NCBI GenBank assembly: GCA_049890035.1
Contig: JBMHCG010000032.1
Span: forward strand, 120,234 to 184,233
DNA from: UBA11891 sp049890035
GTDB lineage: Bacteria > Bacteroidota > Bacteroidia > Flavobacteriales > Flavobacteriaceae
Direction: 5' to 3'
DNA length: 64,000 nt
A model generated the notes under the pieces. It made no database searches, was not told where the DNA came from, and saw only the letters and a list, made by a program, of their open reading frames with translations. Position 1 is the first letter of the stretch. Every line of letters starts with the position of its first letter. Positions 1-6,823 of the stretch are shown here, in pieces. A program made the position numbers and the translations under genes.

Positions 1-738
1 AAAGTTGTCAACTCTGTTTGGCAGGGTGAATTTGACGGAGCACACAACGAACAAATTCGTTGGTCACATTTACTCAATCAATCATCAGATTGGTCAGGAA
101 CCCTTTGGGGCCTTCACGACTGGGCAGATCGACCACCTAAAAAAGGAGGTATTGATGATTGGAAATATCGAGACTTACATCCTCCAGGAACCCATTACAA
201 ATACAATGATGTACGGGTTAATCTGCTGGCTTACTCCCTTTTACATGTTTGGCGGCAGCCCCTACCGGTACTTTTGAAAAATAAAATAATGAACCCCATT
301 GGCGCTTCCTCCACCTGGCGGTGGTTTGGATATGACAACTCCTGGATCAATATGGATGGTAACTGGGTTCAGTCAGTCTCTGGAGGGGGACACTCGGGGG
401 GTGGACTGTTCATATCGACAGTCGATCATGCGCGTTTTGGACTCCTATTTCTCAACCAAGGGAACTGGGCAGGTCAACAACTCATCAGTAAAGAATGGAT
501 CGACACAGCGATTCAACCCTCCCCCGCCAATCCGAGCTATGGATATTTGTGGTGGCTAAATCACCCCAACCACCAACGTTATGTCCCCGAAGCGGGAGAA
601 AAGATGTTCTATGCTGCTGGCTTTGGAGGCAATTATATCATTGTTTTGCCAGATCAAGATATGGTAATAGTAACCCGTTGGTTGGAACCAAGTCAATTTC
701 ATACATTCGTCTCTAAGGTCTTAGGTTCCATTCGTTGA
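1..738 (+). CDS. Serine hydrolase, beta-lactamase/S12 family (5' end outside window)
   Basis: The reading frame is open from the first base to the TGA at 736-738, so the gene continues beyond the left edge. The visible 245 residues match the C-terminal two thirds of class C beta-lactamase-like serine hydrolases (S12). YKYND near residue 68 fits the YxN motif. GGGHSGGGLF near residue 128 is the usual replacement for the KTG motif. WRWFG and the GLFISTVDHARFGLLFL stretch are typical of exported esterase/amidase-like members. The SxxK nucleophile motif and any signal peptide would lie outside the window. Members hydrolyse esters or peptides in the periplasm; the substrate cannot be told. A smaller reading frame from position 5 is only a shadow, and no frameshift is needed to join the halves. 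Confidence 0.85.
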   Translation, partial: KVVNSVWQGEFDGAHNEQIRWSHLLNQSSDWSGTLWGLHDWADRPPKKGGIDDWKYRDLHPPGTHYKYNDVRVNLLAYSLLHVWRQPLPVLLKNKIMNPIGASSTWRWFGYDNSWINMDGNWVQSVSGGGHSGGGLFISTVDHARFGLLFLNQGNWAGQQLISKEWIDTAIQPSPANPSYGYLWWLNHPNHQRYVPEAGEKMFYAAGFGGNYIIVLPDQDMVIVTRWLEPSQFHTFVSKVLGSIR

Positions 739-764
739 TACCTTTTCACCCCACTAACTAATTA

Positions 765-772
765 TAAATTTG
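765..772 (+). promoter_or_regulatory. Bacteroidota -7 box TAAATTTG
   Basis: This is an exact match to the TAnnTTTG -7 consensus, ending five bases before the TTG at 778. No TTG -33 element sits at the usual distance. If used, transcription would start about at the start codon. Confidence 0.35.
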
Positions 773-777
773 TTCTT

Positions 778-1473
778 TTGAAATCCGAAAACAAGCCTTC
801 GCGACCCAAAAAAGTTCTAATTGCTGGTGCTTCTGGTATGGTTGGCTCCCTGCTGCTACAGCATTGCATTGAAGATGCTTCCATTGGGACTATTATTTCA
901 CTTGTTCGGAAAAGTAGTAGCGCAACACATCCAAAAGTCAAAGAAATTTTAATTAACGACTTTTCTGACTACAGCAACTGTGAAAACGACTTTAAAGGGG
1001 TCGACTTCCTCTTTTTCTGTATTGGAGTTTATACTGGTGCTGTTGGCCGTCCCCAATTTCGAAAAATAACCGTTGACTATCCCGTGACTTTGGGGAAAGC
1101 TGTTTTATCGCAATCCCCGCAAGCACATTTTTGTCTGTTGAGTGGAAGTGGAGCCGATCGCACTGAAAAAAGTAAAATGATGTTTGCCAAAGACAAAGGA
1201 GCTGCTGAAAACCAACTAAGTGCTTTAGGTTTTGCGCAATTTTACACCTTCCGACCCGGCTATATCTATCCAGTCACGCCAAGGGAGGAACCTAACTTCA
1301 CCTATCGACTGGCTCGCTGGTTGTATCCGATCATGAAGGCAATGGGACCCAGTGCCAGTATCACTTCCGAAGAATTGGCAAAAGCCATCTTTTTTATTGG
1401 CCAATCCAAACAAGATCAAGAGATTTTTGAAAATAAAGACATGATAGAATGGTTGCAACAGCCCCACACCTAA
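778..1473 (+). CDS. NAD(P)-binding atypical SDR (NmrA/HTATIP2-like)
   Basis: A 231-residue protein with an N-terminal Rossmann signature GASGMVGS (residues about 17-24) and the following hydrophobic strand. FRPGYIYP near residue 160 is characteristic of atypical short-chain dehydrogenases of the HTATIP2/NmrA type. The canonical YxxxK catalytic pair is not evident, so it may act as a redox sensor or a weak oxidoreductase. The start is inferred as TTG at 778, because the next in-frame ATG (838) lies inside the nucleotide-binding loop. It is 39 bases after the serine hydrolase and 34 before the Dabb-like gene. Family assignment is firm; substrate unknown. Confidence 0.75.
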   Translation: MKSENKPSRPKKVLIAGASGMVGSLLLQHCIEDASIGTIISLVRKSSSATHPKVKEILINDFSDYSNCENDFKGVDFLFFCIGVYTGAVGRPQFRKITVDYPVTLGKAVLSQSPQAHFCLLSGSGADRTEKSKMMFAKDKGAAENQLSALGFAQFYTFRPGYIYPVTPREEPNFTYRLARWLYPIMKAMGPSASITSEELAKAIFFIGQSKQDQEIFENKDMIEWLQQPHT

Positions 1474-1507
1474 ATACAATGTAAAACCCCCTGTAACACA
1501 AAGTAGT

Positions 1508-1912
1508 ATGAAAAACACACTCATCTTATTGCTCCTCTTCACTAGCTGCCTAGTTCATGCCCAAAAAGTACAAATCGAAGGCCCACTCGTCCATAGTGTT
1601 TATTTTTGGCTTCACCAACCGAATGATACAGCCGATCGGTTGGCATTTGAGACTGCTATTAAAAAACTAATTGCGACCAATCCACAAGGGGTAAGTGCCT
1701 TTTTGGGGGTGCCTGCTTCCACCGAAGTTCGTGACGTTGTAGAAACAGGATATACCTACGCCTATATGATGACTTTTGCCAACAAAAGCGCAGAAGCAGC
1801 CTATCAATCTGACCCCACTCATTTACAATTTATCGATGAAGCTTCCCATTTATGGGATCGTGTCCAGGTTTTTGACGCATTGGCTTTACCAACCGGGGAT
1901 CAAAATCCTTGA
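1508..1912 (+). CDS. Exported Dabb (stress-responsive alpha/beta barrel) protein
   Basis: A 134-residue protein beginning with a signal peptide (MKNTLILLLLFTSCLVHAQ), so probably periplasmic. The rest resembles the dimeric alpha/beta-barrel Dabb family: HSVYFWL at the first strand, a long amphipathic helix, YAYMMTF, then YQSDPTHLQF and a C-terminal helix. Dabb proteins usually dimerise; enzymatic roles are known only for a few plant and bacterial members, so function here is unassigned. The last 13 bases overlap the 3' end of the oppositely oriented ferredoxin-NADP reductase gene. Confidence 0.75.
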   Translation: MKNTLILLLLFTSCLVHAQKVQIEGPLVHSVYFWLHQPNDTADRLAFETAIKKLIATNPQGVSAFLGVPASTEVRDVVETGYTYAYMMTFANKSAEAAYQSDPTHLQFIDEASHLWDRVQVFDALALPTGDQNP

Positions 1913-2910
1913 ATCCCCTGTACAGTAGTGTATTTCATGGTAAAACGTTTGTCAGGGTTCACAATCTTATAGGCGGTTTGAACAGCCAAGGTTGCTTCAT
2001 GAAATCCGCAAAGGATTAATTTGAGTTTTCCTGGATACGTGTTTACATCTCCAACGGCAAAGATACCTGGGATATTGGTTTGGTAATCGAGGGTATTGTC
2101 AACCACAATCGCATTTTTTTCAATCTCAAGCCCCCAGTTGCCCATCGGACCCAATTTGGGCGACAAGCCAAACAAGGGCAGCCAACAATCGAGAGATAGG
2201 GTACGTGTAGGTTGCCCTTTTTGTTCAATTGTCAATGCTGATAGTTTCGATATTCCCGATAAGCCCGTTACTTCCGCGTGGGTTAGAATACGCATCATCC
2301 CTTTATCCCGCAGAGCATAGGCTTTGTCAACCGAGTCTTTATGAGCCCGAAAATTGTCACTGCGATGAACTAAGGTTACATTGGTATGAAGCTGTTCAGC
2401 AAAATATACGGCCCAATCCAAAGCAGAATCTCCTCCTCCAGAAATAACAATTTCTTTTCCCACAAAATCTTCGGGTTGTTTGACCATATAGTACACCCCT
2501 TTTTCTTCGTAGTCACTAAGGTTGGTGATTTTTGGCTTTCGAGGTTCAAAACTACCCAATCCACCAGCAATGATAACAACAGCCGCTTGATGCACCACTC
2601 CAGACTGGGTTGTAACCACGAACTTTCCTTCGGTTTGTTTTTCAATAGTTTCTGCGCGATCGCCTAGTGTAAATCCTGGCTTAAATGGAGCGGCTTGTTC
2701 CATCAATTTATCGACCAAATCTCCGGCTAAAACAGCGGGATATCCAGGAATGTCATAAATGGGTTTTTTAGGATATATTTCAGCGAGTTGACCGCCCGCT
2801 TGTGGAAGCGCATCTATAAGATGGCAATGCAACTTCATCAAACCGGCCTCGAATACAGTAAAGAGCCCTACAGGACCTGCTCCTATCACTATTATATCTG
2901 TCTGTATCAT
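1900..2910 (-). CDS. Ferredoxin/flavodoxin-NADP+ reductase, thioredoxin-reductase type
   Basis: A 336-residue flavoprotein with an FAD-binding GAGPVGL at residues 10-16, GGQLAEIYP near residue 39, an NADPH-binding GGGDSALDWA near 160 and the FAD-contacting FAVGDVNTYPG near 285. The CxxC redox pair of thioredoxin reductase is absent, which fits the YumC-type ferredoxin-NADP reductases that recycle ferredoxin or flavodoxin with NADPH in the cytoplasm. It lies 40 bases downstream of hisS on the same strand, so it may be co-transcribed. Its 3' end overlaps the Dabb-like gene by 13 bases. Confidence 0.88.
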   Translation of the reverse strand: MIQTDIIVIGAGPVGLFTVFEAGLMKLHCHLIDALPQAGGQLAEIYPKKPIYDIPGYPAVLAGDLVDKLMEQAAPFKPGFTLGDRAETIEKQTEGKFVVTTQSGVVHQAAVVIIAGGLGSFEPRKPKITNLSDYEEKGVYYMVKQPEDFVGKEIVISGGGDSALDWAVYFAEQLHTNVTLVHRSDNFRAHKDSVDKAYALRDKGMMRILTHAEVTGLSGISKLSALTIEQKGQPTRTLSLDCWLPLFGLSPKLGPMGNWGLEIEKNAIVVDNTLDYQTNIPGIFAVGDVNTYPGKLKLILCGFHEATLAVQTAYKIVNPDKRFTMKYTTVQGIQGF

Positions 2911-2950
2911 ACCTTTTGCATTCCTTAGATGATTGTTTCTGTTCTCAGAA

Positions 2951-4351
2951 TTACTCCTTTCTTTCAGCGGCTATCAGATGATTTGAAAGCACCTTTAGAG
3001 CCTCGGCTAAAGGAAAATTAGTTTCTTTACCCGTATTCATGTTTTTCAAAATAAAATGATCTTGTTGCCATTCCTCACTGCCACATATAACGACCCAAGG
3101 AATGCCTTTTTGATTGGCATAACTCAACTGCTTTTTATATTTAGCTTGGGTTGGGTACAGTTCGGATGCAATATTGCTTCTTCTTAAATCAGCCAATAGT
3201 TGTAGGCCCCACGATGTTGCATCCGCATCAGACAGTGTTATCAAAAGCTGTGTTTTTTGTTGCACCGTCTCTGGATATAGCTTCAACTCTTCCAATACCA
3301 AACCTATACGATCAAAACCAAAGGAAATACCAATCCCACTTTTGTCTTTTAATCCAAAACTGCGGGTCAAATCATCATAACGTCCCCCTCCACCTAAAGA
3401 ACCCATCTTTATTCCTTGTGGGGGGGCCACCTCGACAATCAATCCAGTATAATAATCCAAACCACGTGCCAGTGTAACATCCACATCCAAAGCAATGGAA
3501 AGAGGATTGTTTTCAAGTTGATCCAGAATAAAAGCTATTTCGTCTATCCCTGAAAGACCCACTTCTGTGGAACCGAGCAATTCCCTTAATTGAGTAAGTT
3601 TGTGCAAAGGACTGCCATTTAATTCAAATAAAGGGGCCAATTTATCCAACGCACTTTGAGAAAAGTTTTTGGCACGCAGTTCTTTTTCTACACCTTCGCG
3701 ACCAATCTTATCCAACTTGTCTAAGCTGACAGTAAATGCGAGTAATTGGTCGGATGCTCCCAAAAGATCTGCAATGCCTGCTAGTATTTTTCGATTGTTT
3801 ATTTTTAATGTGACCCCAGACAAGCCCAATTGTGTAAATACGCGATCGTACAATTGTATTACTTCCACCTCTTGAAAGAGTGACCGATCACCAACAATAT
3901 CTGCGTCACACTGTGTAAACTCCTGAAATCGACCGTGTTGGGGACGATCGGCTCGCCAAACGTTCTGAATTTGATACCTGCGGAATGGAAAGACCAAGTC
4001 GTTTTGGTACTGCGCCACAAAACGAGCAAAAGGGACTGTTAAATCATAACGCAATGCTTTTTCACTAAGGGAGTCCGTAAAGGTTTGAAGGTCTCCTTTT
4101 TCAAGTGCCGAAATATTGGCTTTTTTGACTTTTTCGCCCGAGTTTAAGATTTTGAATATCAAACGATCACCTTCCGTTCCATATTTACCCATCAGCGTCT
4201 CCGTCTTTTCAAAAGAAGGTGTTTCGATCGGCTCAAAGCCAAAAACATGAAAACATTCAGTCAATACACTTTTGACATAATTTCGCTGGGCTACTTGATA
4301 CGGAGAAAAATCTCTTGTTCCCTTCGGTATGGTTGGTTTGACCGTTGCCAT
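2951..4351 (-). CDS. hisS: Histidyl-tRNA synthetase
   Basis: A class II aminoacyl-tRNA synthetase of 466 residues that charges tRNA-His. Seen: the N terminus KPTIPKGTRDFSP, motif 2 FRRYQIQNVWRADRPQHGRF, the histidine-specific LARGLDYYTG, motif 3 GISFGFDRIGLVL, and a C-terminal anticodon-binding domain with YKKQLSYANQKGIPWVV. The ATG at 4351 is preferred over an in-frame TTG two codons upstream, because it begins the conserved N terminus. The start is 11 bases after the DUF6495-like stop, so the two are almost certainly co-transcribed. Confidence 0.97.
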   Translation of the reverse strand: MATVKPTIPKGTRDFSPYQVAQRNYVKSVLTECFHVFGFEPIETPSFEKTETLMGKYGTEGDRLIFKILNSGEKVKKANISALEKGDLQTFTDSLSEKALRYDLTVPFARFVAQYQNDLVFPFRRYQIQNVWRADRPQHGRFQEFTQCDADIVGDRSLFQEVEVIQLYDRVFTQLGLSGVTLKINNRKILAGIADLLGASDQLLAFTVSLDKLDKIGREGVEKELRAKNFSQSALDKLAPLFELNGSPLHKLTQLRELLGSTEVGLSGIDEIAFILDQLENNPLSIALDVDVTLARGLDYYTGLIVEVAPPQGIKMGSLGGGGRYDDLTRSFGLKDKSGIGISFGFDRIGLVLEELKLYPETVQQKTQLLITLSDADATSWGLQLLADLRRSNIASELYPTQAKYKKQLSYANQKGIPWVVICGSEEWQQDHFILKNMNTGKETNFPLAEALKVLSNHLIAAERKE

Positions 4352-4362
4352 AGGCAAATATC

Positions 4363-4845
4363 CTATTTTTTTGTGGTATTGAAAAAGGAATCCAATTGCC
4401 GATAGCGTTCGCCTTTAGAAATTTGACACCCCTGTCTGATTAATTTGAAGATTTGTTTTTTGCGATCCGTAGCAACAACTTTTTCCGATGTTAAAAGGGT
4501 AATCCTTTCTGACTGCAAATGTTCTAGTGCCCATGTCCAACCTTGATCAGACACGAGATCAATACCTTCTTGGTTGCACTGTAATACCCGGAGTTTGATA
4601 TGCTCTTTTTCGCATGAAAAGAGGAATAATTGTGTTTTGGAACAATTTTCCAAATGAGAAATATTTTCTAATGTTCGGTCCCAAATCATATCGCTAAAAA
4701 GATCCAATTCTTCTTCAACCAACTGGGGTTGTTCTTTTTTGATCTGCTCCCACTTTTTGGAATCAATGGATTGGGTTGCCAAGAATTGCGAAAATTCAAG
4801 GTGTAAAGATTCAAATTGTTCTTTGGTTAAACGACTGTATTTCAC
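4363..4845 (-). CDS. Conserved hypothetical, DUF6495-like
   Basis: A 160-residue soluble protein beginning MKYSRLTKEQFESLH, with no signal peptide or membrane segment. From its position between rplI and hisS and its N terminus I take it to be the Flavobacteriia family called DUF6495; function is unknown. The start is GTG at 4845, and no other start lies further upstream in frame. The striking feature is placement: the T-run of the terminator behind rplI ends only about eight bases before this start codon, leaving no room for a separate leader. Expression therefore either depends on readthrough or comes from a promoter I cannot recognise. Confidence 0.6.
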   Translation of the reverse strand: MKYSRLTKEQFESLHLEFSQFLATQSIDSKKWEQIKKEQPQLVEEELDLFSDMIWDRTLENISHLENCSKTQLFLFSCEKEHIKLRVLQCNQEGIDLVSDQGWTWALEHLQSERITLLTSEKVVATDRKKQIFKLIRQGCQISKGERYRQLDSFFNTTKK

Positions 4846-4852
4846 TTTTGAG

Positions 4853-4880
4853 AAAAAAAATCCCCAACTTTCGTTGAGGA
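4853..4880 (-). terminator. Rho-independent terminator after rplI
   Basis: On the minus strand TCCTCAAC, GAAA loop, GTTGGGGA (one mismatch) is followed by eight Ts. It lies 20 bases past the rplI stop and directly before the GTG of the DUF6495-like gene. Confidence 0.75.
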
Positions 4881-4900
4881 TAGAATCTTAAATTACAGTG

Positions 4901-5356
4901 TTATGAAGTTTTTTCAGCTACAATTTCAAAAGGAACCTGGACGGATACTTCACGGTGCAATCGAACCGTTGCTTCGTATTGTCCTAGACGCTTAATGATA
5001 CGCCCTGGTAGTCCGATTCTGTTTTTATCTATCGAATGGCCTTTGTTTTCAAGTGCAGCAGCAATATCAATAGCTGTTACCGATCCAAATAATTTGTCAC
5101 CACTACCTACTTTTGAAGGGATAGAAATATTGAGTGCAACGAGTTGGGCAGCCAAAGCAGTGGCGTCATCAATGATTTTCTTTTCTTTAAAAGCACGTTG
5201 TTTTAAGTTTTCTGCCAATACTTTTTTGGCAGATAGGGTGGCTAGTACGGCTTTTCCTTGAGGAATCAAATAATTGCGCCCATAACCGTTTTTTACTGTT
5301 ACGACGTCGTCTTTGAAACCAAGATTTTCAACGTCTTGTTTGAGTATGAGTTCCAT
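4901..5356 (-). CDS. rplI: 50S ribosomal protein L9
   Basis: A 151-residue L9. The rRNA-binding N-terminal domain is diagnostic: MELILKQDVENLG, then VKNGYGRNYLIPQGKA. It is followed by the long connecting helix and the C-terminal domain ending in VPFEIVAEK. It is the last gene of the rpsF-rpsR-rplI run, beginning 10 bases after the rpsR stop. A terminator follows. Confidence 0.97.
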   Translation of the reverse strand: MELILKQDVENLGFKDDVVTVKNGYGRNYLIPQGKAVLATLSAKKVLAENLKQRAFKEKKIIDDATALAAQLVALNISIPSKVGSGDKLFGSVTAIDIAAALENKGHSIDKNRIGLPGRIIKRLGQYEATVRLHREVSVQVPFEIVAEKTS

Positions 5357-5366
5357 AAATTGGCGA

Positions 5367-5663
5367 TTATTTTAACATATCTGCAACATAGGGAAGCAAA
5401 CCAAGGTGGCGTGCTCTCTTGATGGCTACAGATACTTTTCGTTGGTATTTCAATGAAGTGCCTGTTAGGCGTCTGGGTAAAATCTTACCCTGTTCATTCA
5501 CAAAGCTCAACAAGAAATCAGGGTCTTTATAATCCACATATTTGATCCCTGAGCGTTTGAAACGACAGTATTTTTTCTTTGTAGTTGTGTCTATATTAAG
5601 AGGGGTTAGGTAACGGATTTCTCCCTCTTTTTTTCCGGATGATTGTTCTTCGATTTTGGACAT
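5367..5663 (-). CDS. rpsR: 30S ribosomal protein S18
   Basis: A 98-residue S18 with the family core YCRFKRSGIKYVDYKDP, LPRRLTGTSLKYQRKV and AIKRARHLGLLPY. The polar N-terminal extension of about 25 residues (SKIEEQSSGKKEGE) is typical of Bacteroidota orthologues. S18 binds beside S6 on the small-subunit platform. It is separated from rpsF by three bases, implying translational coupling. Confidence 0.97.
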   Translation of the reverse strand: MSKIEEQSSGKKEGEIRYLTPLNIDTTTKKKYCRFKRSGIKYVDYKDPDFLLSFVNEQGKILPRRLTGTSLKYQRKVSVAIKRARHLGLLPYVADMLK

Positions 5664-5666
5664 GGC

Positions 5667-6005
5667 CTAGGCTTTTGCTTTTTGTTTTTTTCTTCTTTTT
5701 TCGGCCCAGGCAAGTGCATGCTTGTCGAGCTTTACGGTTAAAAAACGCATCACGCGTTCGTCACGTCTAAATTCTACCTCTAAGGCGTCAATCACTTCGG
5801 CCTCTACATTAAACTCCATTAGATGGTAGAAGGCACTTTTTTTGTTTTGAATGGGATACGCTAATTTTTTGAGCCCCCAATTCTCAGTACTGACAATTGC
5901 ACCTCCTTTACTCGTAATAAAGTCCGTGTACTTTTTGACTGCTTCCTCTATCTGTGATTCAGATAGAACGGGATTTAATATGAAAACAGTTTCGTAATGA
6001 TTCAT
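5667..6005 (-). CDS. rpsF: 30S ribosomal protein S6
   Basis: A 112-residue S6 starting MNHYETVFILNPVLSE, with WGLKKLAYPIQNKK and the RRDERVMRFLTVKLDKH segment; the C terminus is lysine-rich. The start at 6005 is chosen over an upstream in-frame extension because MNHYE is the family N terminus and the promoter lies just upstream. First gene of the ribosomal operon. Confidence 0.97.
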   Translation of the reverse strand: MNHYETVFILNPVLSESQIEEAVKKYTDFITSKGGAIVSTENWGLKKLAYPIQNKKSAFYHLMEFNVEAEVIDALEVEFRRDERVMRFLTVKLDKHALAWAEKRRKKQKAKA

Positions 6006-6024
6006 AAAATGTTTTTTAGGCTTG

Positions 6025-6055
6025 CAAAAATAAGTCATAACTGAGTGTATACCAA
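6025..6055 (-). promoter_or_regulatory. rpsF operon promoter (TTG-N20-TATTTTTG)
   Basis: On the minus strand TATTTTTG (6025-6032) matches the Bacteroidota -7 box, and a TTG lies 20 bases upstream (6053-6055). The predicted leader before the rpsF ATG is about 14 bases. Confidence 0.65.
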
Positions 6056-6124
6056 AAGTTTCTTTCTTTTTTAATCGATTTTTTTAGTACTTTTATTGGA
6101 TAACTAAATTTTACCATCATATCA

Positions 6125-6823
6125 ATGCCACTTACTGGAATCGTTGTAGTTTCCAATGCTTTGGAACGACTCAAAATTGTTCAAGCATTCAAATACTGCC
6201 ATCAGGCCAGCTTGAAAGAAGACTTTTCAACGGCTGTTGAAGCGAGAGAATACCTGCGCTATCATACCGTAGATTTCGTTGCCATCAAACCTGATTTGCC
6301 CGTGTATAACGGTTTCGAATTCATTGCAACGCTTCACCCCGCCACGGAAGTACTATTGATCAGTCACCATCCTTCGGATGCACTAAAAGCCTATGAATTG
6401 GGTTTGGTTGATTGTTTACCACACCCCTTCACCAAGCAAAGGTTGGAAATCAGTTTGGAACGTATTCTAGAGAAAAACAAACAAAAAAAAATTCCAATTG
6501 TCGAACGGGATACCAATGTGGTGGTCCGTTGCAACCTAAAAAATGAAAAGGTCGCCTTGGATCGTATTTTATGGATCGAAGCCATGGGTGATTACATTCG
6601 TATTGTCACAGAGGATAAAAATCTCATCATTCTTTCTACCATGAAAGAATTTATCAAACGTTTGCCCAGCAGCCAATTTTTTCGAACCCATAAATCCTTC
6701 ATTGTTAATTTAGAAAAAGTCCAGTTTTATCGGATCAATGAAGTAGAAATATCGGGTAAAAAAGTACCCCTGAGCAGAACGCGAAAAAAAGCTTTTGAGG
6801 AAATCTACCTCGCCGATCAGTAA
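6125..6823 (+). CDS. LytTR-family regulator with degenerate receiver domain
   Basis: A 232-residue protein with an N-terminal response-regulator-like domain (1-120) and a C-terminal LytTR DNA-binding domain (about 133-230; WIEAMGDYIRIVT, FFRTHKSFIVNL, VPLSRTRKKAF). The receiver has lost its chemistry. The acidic pair after the first strand is missing (VVVSNALERL). The position of the phospho-acceptor Asp is a Lys in DFVAIKPDLP. The conserved Lys before Pro-Phe is a His in DCLPHPF. It therefore probably works without phosphorylation. No histidine kinase is adjacent. A near-consensus -7 box (TACTTTTA, 6090-6097) lies upstream and is divergent from the rpsF promoter. The 3' end overlaps priA by seven bases. 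Confidence 0.88.
   Translation: MPLTGIVVVSNALERLKIVQAFKYCHQASLKEDFSTAVEAREYLRYHTVDFVAIKPDLPVYNGFEFIATLHPATEVLLISHHPSDALKAYELGLVDCLPHPFTKQRLEISLERILEKNKQKKIPIVERDTNVVVRCNLKNEKVALDRILWIEAMGDYIRIVTEDKNLIILSTMKEFIKRLPSSQFFRTHKSFIVNLEKVQFYRINEVEISGKKVPLSRTRKKAFEEIYLADQ

Noticed and set aside
5..277. Separate small gene or frameshift at the left edge
   Set aside because: The serine hydrolase frame is continuous from base 1, so the other frame is a shadow.
4352..4357. TTG start for hisS two codons upstream
   Set aside because: The ATG at 4351 gives the usual N terminus; the TTG is only an in-frame extension.
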